Source: Nymphaea colorata (lineage: Eukaryota > Streptophyta > Magnoliopsida > Nymphaeales > Nymphaeaceae). From it: a stretch of 64,000 nt of DNA. A model generated the notes under the pieces. It was not told where the DNA came from. It did no database searches and saw nothing but the letters and a program-made list of their open reading frames with translations. The position numbers and the translations under genes are program-made. The DNA lies in contig NC_045141.1 of assembly GCF_008831285.2 (NCBI RefSeq), forward strand, positions 17,036,106 to 17,100,105, in the 5' to 3' direction. This document shows positions 39,173-50,078 of the stretch, piece after piece (position 1 is the first letter of the stretch; each line of letters begins with the position of its first letter).

Positions 39173-42100
39173 TCATGGATCGGCATTCTGAAGCTGTGTC
39201 TCCCCATTTTCCACTTCATGGTCGACAATGTCAGCAACCGCTTTTTCCTCTGAGATCTTCAATTCATTTGAATCCTCCGAGACAGGTTGGTTCTCAATAG
39301 AGTCAGGGGTCGGAAGACACGGCTGCTCAAGCATCCTGAGTTCTTCAGACGAGCTCTCTGACTTCACTCCCCCTGCACTTCTGTCCCCAACATCCTGAGA
39401 CATAGATTCCCCACCAGAAGTTCCAGATGAGGTGTTATTTGGTGTGCTAGAGGACTTGGGTATCTGCGATATGGTTTGGTTAGGAGTGCTCAAAGCTGAA
39501 GGTGCGCCTGCTGTAGAACTTGGACTCACTGGTGCCACTCTTCCTGAACCACTAGCAGACCTCTGCACACTAGTGAGAGCGCCAGAATAAACAGGTGATG
39601 TTGAAGCTAGGCCAGTCCGTATGTAGTGTACATTTGTTGGTCTGGGAGCAGTTGCACTCAAGCCTGACGCTTTTGGACCCGGGGGAATTGGTTTGGCAAG
39701 AGGGACTCCTCCAGGCCTTACATGAACAGTGTTCCTACACTGACCCGCAGTGTATAAAGATGCAGCATCTGAGGCTGTACCTATTCGAGCTCCTGCGGCT
39801 ACTGCAGCTGCCTGAACTAGAGGATTGGGCGTAGGCCCACTAGAAGTTTTTGGTTGAGCTGAGGATTTTTTGGGGACCGGCTTAACCTTGGCAGTCTGTG
39901 ATGGTACTGACCTTTGAACACCAGCTTGTGGAGATGGCTGCACTGCCTGTTGCGTAGCTTCTAATTTGACTCCTTGTTCCGATTGTTGGGCTGACACCGA
40001 GGCCACTCCAGCAGGAGTTGCTGGTTGAGCAGAAGAATTCAAAGGGGTGCCTGTTAAGAGATAATAAGTCATTATACCTGTCTCAACCTGTTTGTCATTC
40101 AAGATTACATGACACAACTTTCCCATTTCCATAGGTTGCATAAAGATTTCAAATTAGACAGCATGTTGTGACAAATTACACAGCATCCATGTAGAAAAGA
40201 TGTACATGTTCCAGACACTCAAGCACTAGGAACCTGACAAATGGGGATCCAGGAAAGGTCTTACTTACCAGCGAATGAAAAAAAAAAAAAAAAAGCTTTT
40301 CCTAACATAAACAAAATCTACTCAAAAAGTGCCCTCAACAATGGGAGAAAATGCAAAATAATTTCGCATCAACCAAGTCATCCTCCTAAGCTTCGTCCTG
40401 CTGTCTGCATTATTCATCCTCAGAAATAGAAAATGACTGAGCAAGCCACTGTCAAGGGAAAAGACACCTTATAAGAAGTAAGTGGGGATACATCCTAGCA
40501 TAATTATGTCTTTCCATTTCACGTCTGAGCAAACATGCAACTAAGTAGCATGTGGCCAAAACCATGGGCCGCTCAGACAGCAGACTCAAAATGGAGGTCT
40601 GGAGTTCGCGTGCACTACATTCAAGGCCCTCATTGTCATATGGACTTCTTTCATCTTTCATGGAAAAAGACCAAACCTACAACGACATTCATCTTGCATC
40701 TTCATGAACAGCTGCAATGTTAAAACAGGCTTGCAGAACCCTGCTGGAAGAAGTCTCTTTCAACTAAAAAAACCCTATCCACCAACTGATCCATGATAAG
40801 TCCATAAGTCCTAACTGAACTTTCCCAAGCTAGTATCAAATACCTTCACGTTTAGTTTGTGCAGTTTCTGTTCCAATGTGCCAACAGGACCAAGGATTCA
40901 TTTACATGGTCAATAGACAACTAAGCGGAATATTAATGAATTTTAAGTGTTTTTCTCTCAACAATAGTCAAAAGAAGAGTACCAAATGAAGACATGGACG
41001 AGATACTGTTAGACATTGACATGTTGAGAGCCATTGAAACTGCTTGCCGTGTAGCCAACTGTGCATCAGAGAGACCTGAACTGGTGGAGTTGCCAACAGC
41101 TGTTAAATTTGAGTTAGCTTGGCGTTTCCTGATGATAGCCCACCTCTGTGAAAGTATTACAGACCAATTAGCATCTATTCCAGTTCCAGCGCCAATTAGA
41201 AATGCCAAACATGCACTAGGACATAACTTAATGCCCTGAAAAGTATATATCAATCAAGAGAAACTTTCAGAAGTAAGGCACAAAAACAACCTGAGAGAGC
41301 TGCGATGCAGTTCTGTCATGCTTAAAATCTCCTTTCAGTATGTTTGCCCAATTTCCTTCACCACATTTCTGCACAGCTGCAATAAGTTCTTTGTCCTCAT
41401 CTTCTGTCCACAATTTCCTCTTTCTCCTTGCTGTCTGACCCGATGCTGTTGACCCATTGCCTTCCAGTGATTCCCCACATGATGCAGCTGGCAATGGTTG
41501 CTTCTGAACAGAAACTGGAATGGTGATGTTCATGCCTTGGATAGGGCGAGAAGGATTCTTACTGCTTGACTGGTTACCTAATGTTTGACCAGTATTAGGT
41601 ATATTTATTGTCAAAGGCGCTTCCAAGGTTGAATTCGGAGCAACCGAGTCACCAGGCATGCCAGATGCAATCAAGACCTGAGAAGGAAACCAGCTTTACC
41701 ATCAAACTTTAGGTTTCTAGATTAGCGGATGAGGATTTAAATGGTTTAAGAGCCTTGCAATTAATTCGTTAGCTCATCGTTCACACATAGGATGTGATGC
41801 CTTTTATGTACATTTCTTTTGCTTTAGTGTCATCTTTCAATTTGGAAAATGAACTCATGGGAAGTTATTTTAACTTGCAGATATTAGAAAACCATTTATA
41901 TTTTAACGTAATTGTTCATCTGAATGGCATGAAGTAGTCTCATTACTCTCATGAGAATCTGAATCTGAATCAAACCAGCCAGGTAGTTGATTGAGTGAAT
42001 TAGTGAATTCAGCTGAATCAATTGTGAATCAGCAATATATAATATATATATATATATATAATATTTATTTTTTAAAAAATAAATGGAAAATATATTAAAA

Positions 42101-44634
42101 CCATCCAACAATAAGAAAAACATTAAAATCTTTAAACATAATTAAAAAATGACATGCAGTATCCCTTTATGGACGCCAAATTAAATTGGTTTGCCACCAA
42201 TTAGATTAGAATTGGCCAATTTCCAGCTGATTTTTATAACACCGGTATGAACAATGCAAATATTGTGGCAAGTTGCAATTTTGTTCCCAGTTTCTTCTTT
42301 TTGTCTTCTGTAACTGGTTTTCCTTTTTCTTCCTTTTTTTTTGTATGATAACGTTCTCCACCTACCATGAAGAAGAATTTTGCCTTTGTTATGCAACACA
42401 TGAACACCACAATTATTAGAATGTAAGAACTCAAGAAAACTGGAGAAGGTAACAAATAGCAGAGGCATTAAGCATGTGCCAAATCATTCTCATGCTGCAA
42501 CTCAGCAGATAAACATGCAGAGTAAGTTGAAGGTATAAAACAGAGTACTACTCCCAGGATTCCTGAACAGTTAATCTAAGTGTACATAACTACTAGGATT
42601 CATAGAACTTTACAACAGGCAGCTAAAGAAATAAATTGAAGGCTAACAGGAATGCCAGGCACATGAAACTGATGGCAGCATGGAATCCTTATCACCAGCA
42701 TACTTGAACATAATAACTAATAGCTAAGGGAAACCATCTAGCGTGTATCGGTTGTGACTTACCTTAACACATGCTGCAGCTTCTGTAGAAGCTTCATTAT
42801 TAACAGCAGGAGAAGTTTCTACTTCGAATTCCAAGTCACTATCGTCATCCTATACAGCACACGCATTTGTAAAACCACCATTGTTAGCAGCTCATCCACA
42901 ATGAATCCATGCAACAAAACATCAAAAATCGATATTTTTGCTTTAATGAAAGAAGAAACGGACCAGCAACCATAAAGCATACTTTGAGAACAACAACCAA
43001 CATGTGGCATACGCTTTCCATAACCAGCAACAGAACAATTTAAGTGAGAAGGTCCATCTTACACATTCATGATTCATGTATGTCCAATATAAATGTCAAA
43101 ATACAATGTATACAGGTTCTAGATGGTGTTAATGAAATCAGAAAATCCTAAGTTCAGAAAAAATCATATTTAACTCATAAATATCAACTCGATCAGCAAA
43201 TGCTAAAAGCAAAATACAGTATAAATTAAAAGCAATCTGAACCAAACTACCATAGAATTAAGAATGGATGATTGTTTTGGAATGCTCACCAGAGGCTCAG
43301 CGCCCTCTTCTAACTTCTGTACCAAAGAGTGACGATAAGCCAAATGGCGCCATAGCATCTGATATTCCCTTGCACTTGAAATTCCAGTAGAGGTCTTCTT
43401 AACCAGTGCATTCCAATCAATTTTTACCCCAGGAAACTGAGCAACTTCCTGCAGAAGAGCAAGTATTGTTGTCGCTGTATACCTATACATTAAGAGAAAA
43501 ACATACATAAGAGTGAAAACAAGCAAGATAACAATTACCATCGTCATCATGCATCCCATAAGAAGAAAATGATATTTAAGTGAGTCCTCCAACACATAGA
43601 CGATATCTTCCCCAAATTTTGCAGTATCTTACAAGAGAAAACAAACAGAAAGCGAAGAAAAATCAACAGAGAATGGGATTCTATTCTGCTCATCATGACA
43701 TGTACCTGTATTGATAACCATAACAAATGCACACTATTTTGCAGAGATGTTTACATTAAAAATAGATTTTTCCATGACCTACTGCTAAATTCAAAACAGA
43801 GCGTTTAATTCCCTTACAAATTGCGTAATACGACTTCACAATAACTGATCGTCTCCTTCTCGCATGAGATAAAAAAAATTCAGGCAAGTCGCGAACTTGG
43901 TGCAACAGTGGATCCGCACAACAAACTCAAATAAGGAACATTCAGACTGCCCATCTGGCTATCTCTATTCAATTTCAATTGGCACAAGCACCAACGAAAT
44001 TGTTATACTATCCCGTTCATATAGAATTCACGTATTAATTCGTTTCATATTGGTCTCCTGAGAACGCCTTCAGGTACAAATACCAGAAACCTGATGGGCC
44101 GAGGACGTCCAGAAATGTAGTAACTTCCTACGGAATCCCAAACGTTCCTCATCTATTCGCATCTCCTCACCCGAACATCTATGCATTACCATGCTTTATT
44201 TTTCCTTTTGAATTGACGGTAAGCCCGCCTTAGGAGGACAAGGCCAAGAGAAAGCTCGGGCAACAGAATGGCAGAGACGTGAGTTGATAAGGATCTTCAA
44301 CTTGACACCCTTCACATTGTCGTCAACTTGACACCCTTCACATTGTCCTCTTACCACCTGCGATGGTCGTTCCCGTTCTCCATCTTTCGTCAAACCTAGC
44401 AATCTAACAAATCTACGCGATCTCCGCCAAACTGGGTAGAAGCTCGTGTTGCTCGTCCAAACGCATTCGGGTTCTCTCGCGAACGCGAGAATGAAGATCA
44501 TGTCGAACCATGAACCTCTATCAAACGCTTGGACAAAATAGAAGAAGAAATAGGAAAAAATCGAGTTTGTACCTTCTCAGAATCAAGGAAACATCTTCCT
44601 CGCTTATGAGCCCTTTCTTCTTCACCTCCATCAT
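39173..44634 (-). CDS. DRMY1: DRMY1/DP1-like single-Myb (SANT) protein
   Basis: Six exons join in frame on the minus strand: 44634-44573, 43482-43290, 42849-42763, 41677-41291, 41145-40983 and 40050-39173, for 589 residues. The start has two adjacent ATGs (44634 and 44631). The N-terminus (MEVKKKGLISEEDVSLILR, then TTILALLQEVA and KKTSTGISSAREYQMLWRHL) closely follows Arabidopsis DRMY1 as I remember it. Residues 86-93 are DDDSDLEF, and EAPLTINIP and GMNIT(I/F)PV follow. A single Myb/SANT repeat spans about 199-251 with the classical Trp204, Trp224 and Trp245. The C-terminal 290 residues are low-complexity Ser/Pro/Gln/Ala and end acidic. DRMY1 supports regular organ growth, at least partly through protein synthesis capacity and cytokinin response; it acts in the nucleus. 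The C-terminal tail is longer than I recall for Arabidopsis. Confidence 0.9.
44298..44346. repeat. Short tandem duplication in intron 1 of the DRMY1-like gene
   Basis: The block CAACTTGACACCCTTCACAT (plus TGTC) occurs twice, 26 bp apart, inside a less AT-rich part of the intron. Confidence 0.85.
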
Positions 44635-44675
44635 CTCTCTCTCTCTCTCCCTTCCCTCTCCCGCGTCTGCAACAA

Positions 44676-44688
44676 AAACCCTAAACCC
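44676..44688 (+). promoter_or_regulatory. Telo-box near the start of the DRMY1-like gene
   Basis: AAACCCTAAACCC lies 42-54 bp before the ATG of the minus-strand Myb gene. Telo-boxes are typical of promoters and leaders of translation-related and growth genes in plants. No clear TATA box was found here, which fits a TATA-less promoter. Confidence 0.5.
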
Positions 44689-45301
44689 TTGGGAGGGGTT
44701 TCATTGAGCCAGACAGGACTCAGAAAATCTTGATATACGGAGATTTGCCTGAATCAGGGTTTAATCTACCAAGTTCACAAACTAATGCGAGAAAATCCGG
44801 TTCGCGGAAATCTCCGAGCGAAAAGATCACGAAACAATTTTGGCACGTCGGTGGAGATGAAACCTTCTTTGCGTCCAAGTTGGATATCCCGCAGAATCCG
44901 AATCCACTTGGCTCCAGACTTACAGTTCCTAGTGGGACCAACCGAGTTGAAATCCAAATAAATCTGAATCAGTTTTATGTATCGTTTCAAATTTATCGAA
45001 TGTCATCGAGGAGACCGAACAGTTCTACGTAGTCCGTAGACGTAGAGGCGTCCATCAGATCCAGATATTGTAGTCCATTTAAACCAAATCAATTGAGTCC
45101 AATTTGGTATCGGCCCAACCCGAGTCATCAGCGCAAATTTTGGCTTTCTACAACACATATCGGAATTAGATAACAAAATGAAAGATAAAAACGAAAAAAA
45201 GAAATTCCTGCGCTTGTTATAGAAACATGTATCTGATGCAAATTATTTTTTAGGATATGAGCTTGGCCTTTGCAAATTATTTCTATAACACATATCTATA
45301 A
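44689..45301. other. Upstream region of the DRMY1-like gene, up to the duplication border
   Basis: Mixed-composition DNA without genes. The right border is where similarity to 689 and following begins. Confidence 0.5.
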
Positions 45302-46723
45302 CCTCTCTCTCTCTCTTCCTTGTCTCTTATCTTTCTCGTGCACGACCGAATGAATGCAGAAATATTCCCTCCCCTTTGGCCTTTGCCTCTCCTCTCTCCC
45401 TTCCCCTCAACTATCATTCAAAGGTAACCGTTGGGTCATCACACGTGTCAAACACCATCATGCTCCTCTTTCTCTATGTCCGGTTCCAACGGGTCGGGCA
45501 TGGCGATACTTCCATCAACAAATTCGACAGGCTTTGAGTCAGATGATACTAAAGTGTCATATCCAACATCGCATTAGGTACTTGGATTGGACCTATGGAT
45601 TTGGATCCCTAAGTATAAGACATGGTTTAGAAAATCTCATGCCAAACACTAGTTAAACCAAAGATTCACTTACCATTCATATATTTTTTATGTGAAGAGT
45701 ACATAAATAATTAGTTTACCAAGTCTTAGTTGGGTTTGTTTGCATTTTATTGCAGTGGAAGAACAAAGTTCACACAAACTACTATGTTTAGAGTCTTAAA
45801 AGTTTTTAAGGGTGGTAGCCTGGTAGGTGCATATATTTGAAGGGCCCCTTGCTGCAAATAGGAAAAGGGAGGGCCACCTTATATTCATAATATTGGATAC
45901 GTTTCAAAAATATTTCTTAAATATTTCTGATTCAACTCTTATTTTTGTCACTGGTTTTTGACATTGGATAAAGTATCACATAGAATAAAGTCAAGGGCAG
46001 TGATGACCTTCTTTTAACGTAAAAGTGACAAGCAGTTTTTGTGTTGGCAATTATAATTTTTCGGGTGCTCCAACATAACATGGTCTAACTTGTGACCTCA
46101 TTTAAATGGCATCTTCAGTCTTCACTGGTCGAGACTCGACCCCTTATATGCCCCTCTTTTCAGGATGATAAAGCAGGAACAGAAAAAGAGAGAAGGTGGA
46201 ACAGAAAAAAAGAGATAAGGCCTCCATTAACCTGAGTCATCTAATCAAATCAGATGGTGCGGTTCATATGGTTTCATTCTTATTTGGGTAGACATTAAGT
46301 ATAAGCTGTTTCTTCAAATGTCTAAAATCCCCTTTTAATGGGAGGGGAGATAAAGAGAAAGAAGGAAATGAGCTTTCTTAAAAGAAACCGCTTGTCTCCT
46401 TTCATGGGTGGTCTAGATGATCCCCATCAGATTACGTGAGGTAAGAGATTATGGATTAAGTACAAGCCTTATCCATGGGCTTACGTTGAAAAAAATCTAA
46501 AGAAGTTTGAACCGAGATGGGATACCATATACGTCTGCTCTACGAAGTTTGTTGATGAGATTGGGGAATGGGCTATGTATATCTAGAGTTCTATGGTACT
46601 TCAAGATCAATAGCCATGAAAATACCAAAAACTTGGAGATAGAGTGCCTAATAAAAATATTGATTTAAAGGTTTGCCAAAATTAATAATGTAAACCACGT
46701 CTAGAAGTTTAAATAACTTAAAG
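45302..46723 (+). repeat. Segmental duplication, copy 2 (direct partner at 689-2205)
   Basis: This copy runs co-linear with 689-2205 in the same orientation, with roughly 95% identity by eye outside indels. It lacks about 65 bp near its start and carries a different block at about 46438-46515. It ends about 240 bp before the terpene synthase relic at 46962, so DNA that lies upstream of two housekeeping genes now sits upstream of the relic. No open frame of note is present. Confidence 0.85.
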
Positions 46724-46961
46724 TGGAAATTTAATGCTTTTATGTATCTTCTTCTTTCTCAGACTTTTTTCGGAAGAAGGAAACTCCCTCCCACGCATGA
46801 ACGCATAAAAAGTGAGAGTATCCCTTAACATCTTCGTCTTTGCTGCGGGCATTGGTTTATTCTGTGTATTGGTCAATTGTTTGTGTCAAATTTCTTCCTT
46901 CGTGTTGTGCCCGTGGCAGCGTAGCACGCTTTGGTGGACACAGAACGGCAGATTGATTCTA

Positions 46962-47650
46962 ATGGCTTCTCATCTTGCCTCCCGTGTTTTCTCTGCTCAA
47001 AGGAGGCCTTCCAGATACCAGCCAAGCTATGGCTTCATCCAGTCCATTTTCAGCGCCTCAACGGTAATTTTTCATGCTTGTCATTTGTATTATTTTGTTC
47101 ATTTTGGTATGATAATGTGATGGACACGAAAATGGCAGATTGAGAGACAAAGAACCAGACTTGCAGACAGGGTCTCCTACTTGATGGCCACCACTGAGAA
47201 CATCCTCCAACGCTTTGTCTACAACACAACCAACCAGATTAGCTACACTGTTCGTGATATCACTTCACACATGAAGAGAGCGGTCCAACACTTTGGCCGT
47301 GATATCACTTCACACATGAGGAGAGCGGTACAGCACTTTCTCTATCTAATCTCTCTTCTACTATTCAATATATTAGCTTCAATTCTGTAATGGATTTGCT
47401 CTCTTCTACTCTTGGGCAGTGGGCGAGTGTGTGCAGAGCAAGGTGGTGCCATGCTGAACAGAAACCAATGCTTGAGGAATATCTGAGCAACAACCGGGCT
47501 GCCATGACCGGCCCTATTCTCCTCCCTGACTACTTCCTCCCACAAAACGAGGAACAAGCAATCCAGCAGCTGCAGTCTCAGTCCCACATCATCAACTTGT
47601 CATAGTTCGTCTCGTCTCCCACTTTCAACCATGTTGATGCCCATTAAGGG
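46962..47650 (+). pseudogene. Terpene synthase relic 1, middle exons missing
   Basis: Three exon-like pieces can be read. 46962-47063 encodes MASHLASRVFS, then the QRRPSRYQPS and GFIQSI block that matches the terpene synthase N-terminal RR(x)8W region, although the Trp is absent. 47139 to about 47345 reads IERQRTRLADRV (still N-terminal), then jumps to YNTTNQISYTV, which resembles the late YNTTNE(I/V)AY motif. 47420-47605 reads WASVCRARWCHAEQKP, EEYLSNNRAAMTGPILL and ends in a stop where relatives continue. The metal-binding DDxxD and NSE/DTE motifs are missing, so it cannot be an active synthase. A 45-bp in-frame duplication lies at 47253-47342. The final bases (about 47610-47650) match the 3' UTR behind relic 2. 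Family assignment is by motif reading, without a search. Confidence 0.8.
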
Positions 47651-47796
47651 TTAATACATAAATTCAATACTCTCTCTCTTTATATCCACCAGTGGTTGTC
47701 TTTTCATGTTACTCATGTGTGCATTTGAATCATCAGATTAGACCATCACATGTGTTTGATCTGTCTCAATTCACAGAAACTGCCAACACAAAAACT

Positions 47797-47836
47797 GCAC
47801 GTTGGCTAGCTTCTCAAAATGATAAGGAGGCGCCCT
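47797..47836 (+). repeat. 40-bp motif copy at the outer left edge of the inverted duplication
   Basis: The same 40 bp, starting GCACGTTGGCTAGCTTCTC and ending GGAGGCGCCCT, occurs here, at 50040-50079 (same strand, inner end of the left arm) and at 52036-52075 (opposite strand, inner end of the right arm). It is absent from the outer end of the right arm. It therefore flanks the left arm as a perfect direct repeat. Confidence 0.95.
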
Positions 47837-48464
47837 CAACATGACATGTGAAACATCTGTTTGCCATAATTGCTTTTCAACCCATTGAGTAGACCTAGGA
47901 GGAGCACAAGAAATTGAGTAGGAAACACGCGTTTTCATTTCCCTTCGGTGTGTTGTATCGTATGCAACCAATTTTTTTTATCGGATCAAGTCAATTTTCA
48001 TGTTCCCCAATGGTTTTTGCCTTTTGTGCTTATGATTTTCTAGCTATCTATTCTGTTGCTTATTCCAAATACACAGCCTAGCCTGCTTTCTAGTTGACTG
48101 AGAATTGGGTAGTCCTAGTTTTCCTTTATAAAGTTTCATAAATATTTTGTCTATGGGTAGCGAAGTTGATAGCGTAGAGGGAATTGGGTGTGTATGACAA
48201 GTTCAGAAAAGGAGGGTGTGATGCTTTACTGCTCCCCCACTTGAGAGGAGAACAATGCTTCATATGTTTTAATTTATTAAATGACCAGAAATGGGATCTC
48301 AAATACTTGAAACAATGGAACTGTTGCTAAGCAAGCGGATGGTTTTCTAAAGAAAAAATGAAAATCACCATAGAACCTTATAATGAACAAACAGTTTTGC
48401 ATTTCATCTCTGCTTTATCGACTTATTGACTCATGAACCTAGGGGAAACAACAAATGTATGTAT

Positions 48465-48575
48465 CATGGTCCTCAAGAACATGGCATCAGATTCTCAACC
48501 ATGGTCCTGAAGAACAGAGCATCAAATTCTCGACCATGGTCTTGAAAAACTAGGCATCAGCTTTCGGACCATGGT
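48465..48575. repeat. 36-bp minisatellite in the left arm, about 3 units
   Basis: Each unit contains CATGGTC(C/T)T, then AA, a variable stretch, GGCATCAG- or GAGCATCA-like, and TTCTC. The mirror copy is at about 53484-53595 in the right arm. Confidence 0.85.
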
Positions 48576-48761
<186 letters not shown>

Positions 48762-49052
48762 AGCCTAGTCCTAGTCCAAGTGTAAAGTGGTAATATCACG
48801 AAAATGACACAAAATTACAAGATGAAGACAAATAAAGAACCGTAGGAAAGCCGCAAAATGATAAAAATTGAGGAAAACTTAGGATGACCAACGAGTTTGA
48901 GCATGAAGTCAAGCACAGAAGGCAAAATAGTTTAAGAAGAAAGAAACTCAAAACAACCTCAAACCAAAGAAATTGAATAGGTACTCAAACCCATCACCAT
49001 GAACACAAAATTAACAAAACAAAAGAGTGAGGAGGAAGGAAGAAGTATACAC

Positions 49053-49143
49053 GTTTGCCCATCTTAACAATAACGTAAGGGTCGCTGGATCTCAGATCCC
49101 TGACAGCCAGATCCACACCTCTAATCACCACCCTCACCCTCAA
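49053..49143 (-). pseudogene. Exon piece of a CAR-type C2-domain gene, left-arm copy
   Basis: Read from 49143 downward, the segment encodes LRVRVVIRGVDLAVRD, then SSDPYVIVKMGK, followed by a GT donor after one base of the next codon. In plant CAR proteins (small C2 proteins that bring ABA receptors to membranes) the first part of the domain reads LLRIRV(K)RGVNLAVRD..SSDPYVVVKMGKQ, and an intron falls at that Gln. The piece thus ends at a real exon border. The rest of the C2 domain, including further Ca2+-binding loops, is not present. The identical copy is at 52972-53062. An unrelated open frame extends it upstream to 49188. Confidence 0.8.
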
Positions 49144-49311
49144 GAAGAAATGCATAGTGTGTATGAGAAGTTCAGAAAAGGGCATCATGTTATTTAATGT
49201 ATCGTCGTGTAAACATCACAAGAAGAAATTTACATACCATAGAGTATATTATTTAATATGTTAAAACAGAGCACGTTCAAAGTAGCTAGGATCATCGTGG
49301 CCGGCCCATAA

Positions 49312-49462
49312 CTAAAACCCGCTGCCGACGAGCAAGCATAGTGTGGATACTGAAGTAGACCTGACTGTGGATTATTATGAGCCAGGTGAGTTGGATGTAC
49401 AAAAAATAAGAGATGGTGCCTGCAATGTCGAAGAGTATCTAATCAAGCACCGGACCTATTAG
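49312..49462 (+). other. Unassigned open segment in the left arm, possibly a second captured exon
   Basis: The frame ending in a stop at 49460-49462 reads KHSVDTEVDLTVDYYEPG, ELDVQKIRDGACNVEEYLI and KHRTY. Its composition (balanced charged and hydrophobic residues, codon-like third positions) looks like real protein, but I do not recognise it. The mirror is at 52653-52803 on the minus strand. It runs opposite to the C2 piece, so two unrelated donors would be needed. Confidence 0.4.
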
Positions 49463-50078
49463 CTAGCATACAAGTCTTCAGATCCATTTACTTTTGCTAC
49501 ATTAACTTTAGCTTTTGTTTACACAAGAGACATGGTTATGTTGCGTTGGCTGACTTAGGAGAGCCCTGTTTCTTTCTTGAGAACCTTTGCTTTTTTTCCC
49601 TCTTTCCCTTTTTAATTCCCCTTTCATTACTCTTCTCTACAACTTCATTTTTTGGCTATTCTAGGCTTGTATCACTGCATATAAAATTTAGTTAAACTGG
49701 TAATGTGATTGGAAAAATATTGTTTTAATTGCACGAAAGTACCACCATGCACAAAATGTCGTTCATCATTTCCGTAAGAGGGTAATCTCAATAGTCTCAC
49801 TTGATGGCTGCCCATGATGGTCGCTCGCACGGCTTAGCCCACTTGCTTTTCGCCTTGCTCTCTTGCATAGGCCGCTAGCCTCACTTGACTGCCGCCCATG
49901 CAGCCTCTGTACAACACTTGTGTGGGTAGTCTCCCTTGTACGCGGAGAGGCCTTCGAGAGCGAGCGGGTGGCAATATAACTTCCCTAGTGTGCTGAGGAG
50001 GCGCCCTCTACTTTGCTTGGGTGCTAGATAGCCTCCCTTGCACGTTGGCTAGCTTCTCAAAATGATAAGGAGGCGCCC

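Noticed and set aside
48994-49188. 64-codon frame as a complete small C2 protein
   Set aside because: Only the 91-bp exon piece resembles C2 domains; the rest is intron and unrelated upstream sequence.
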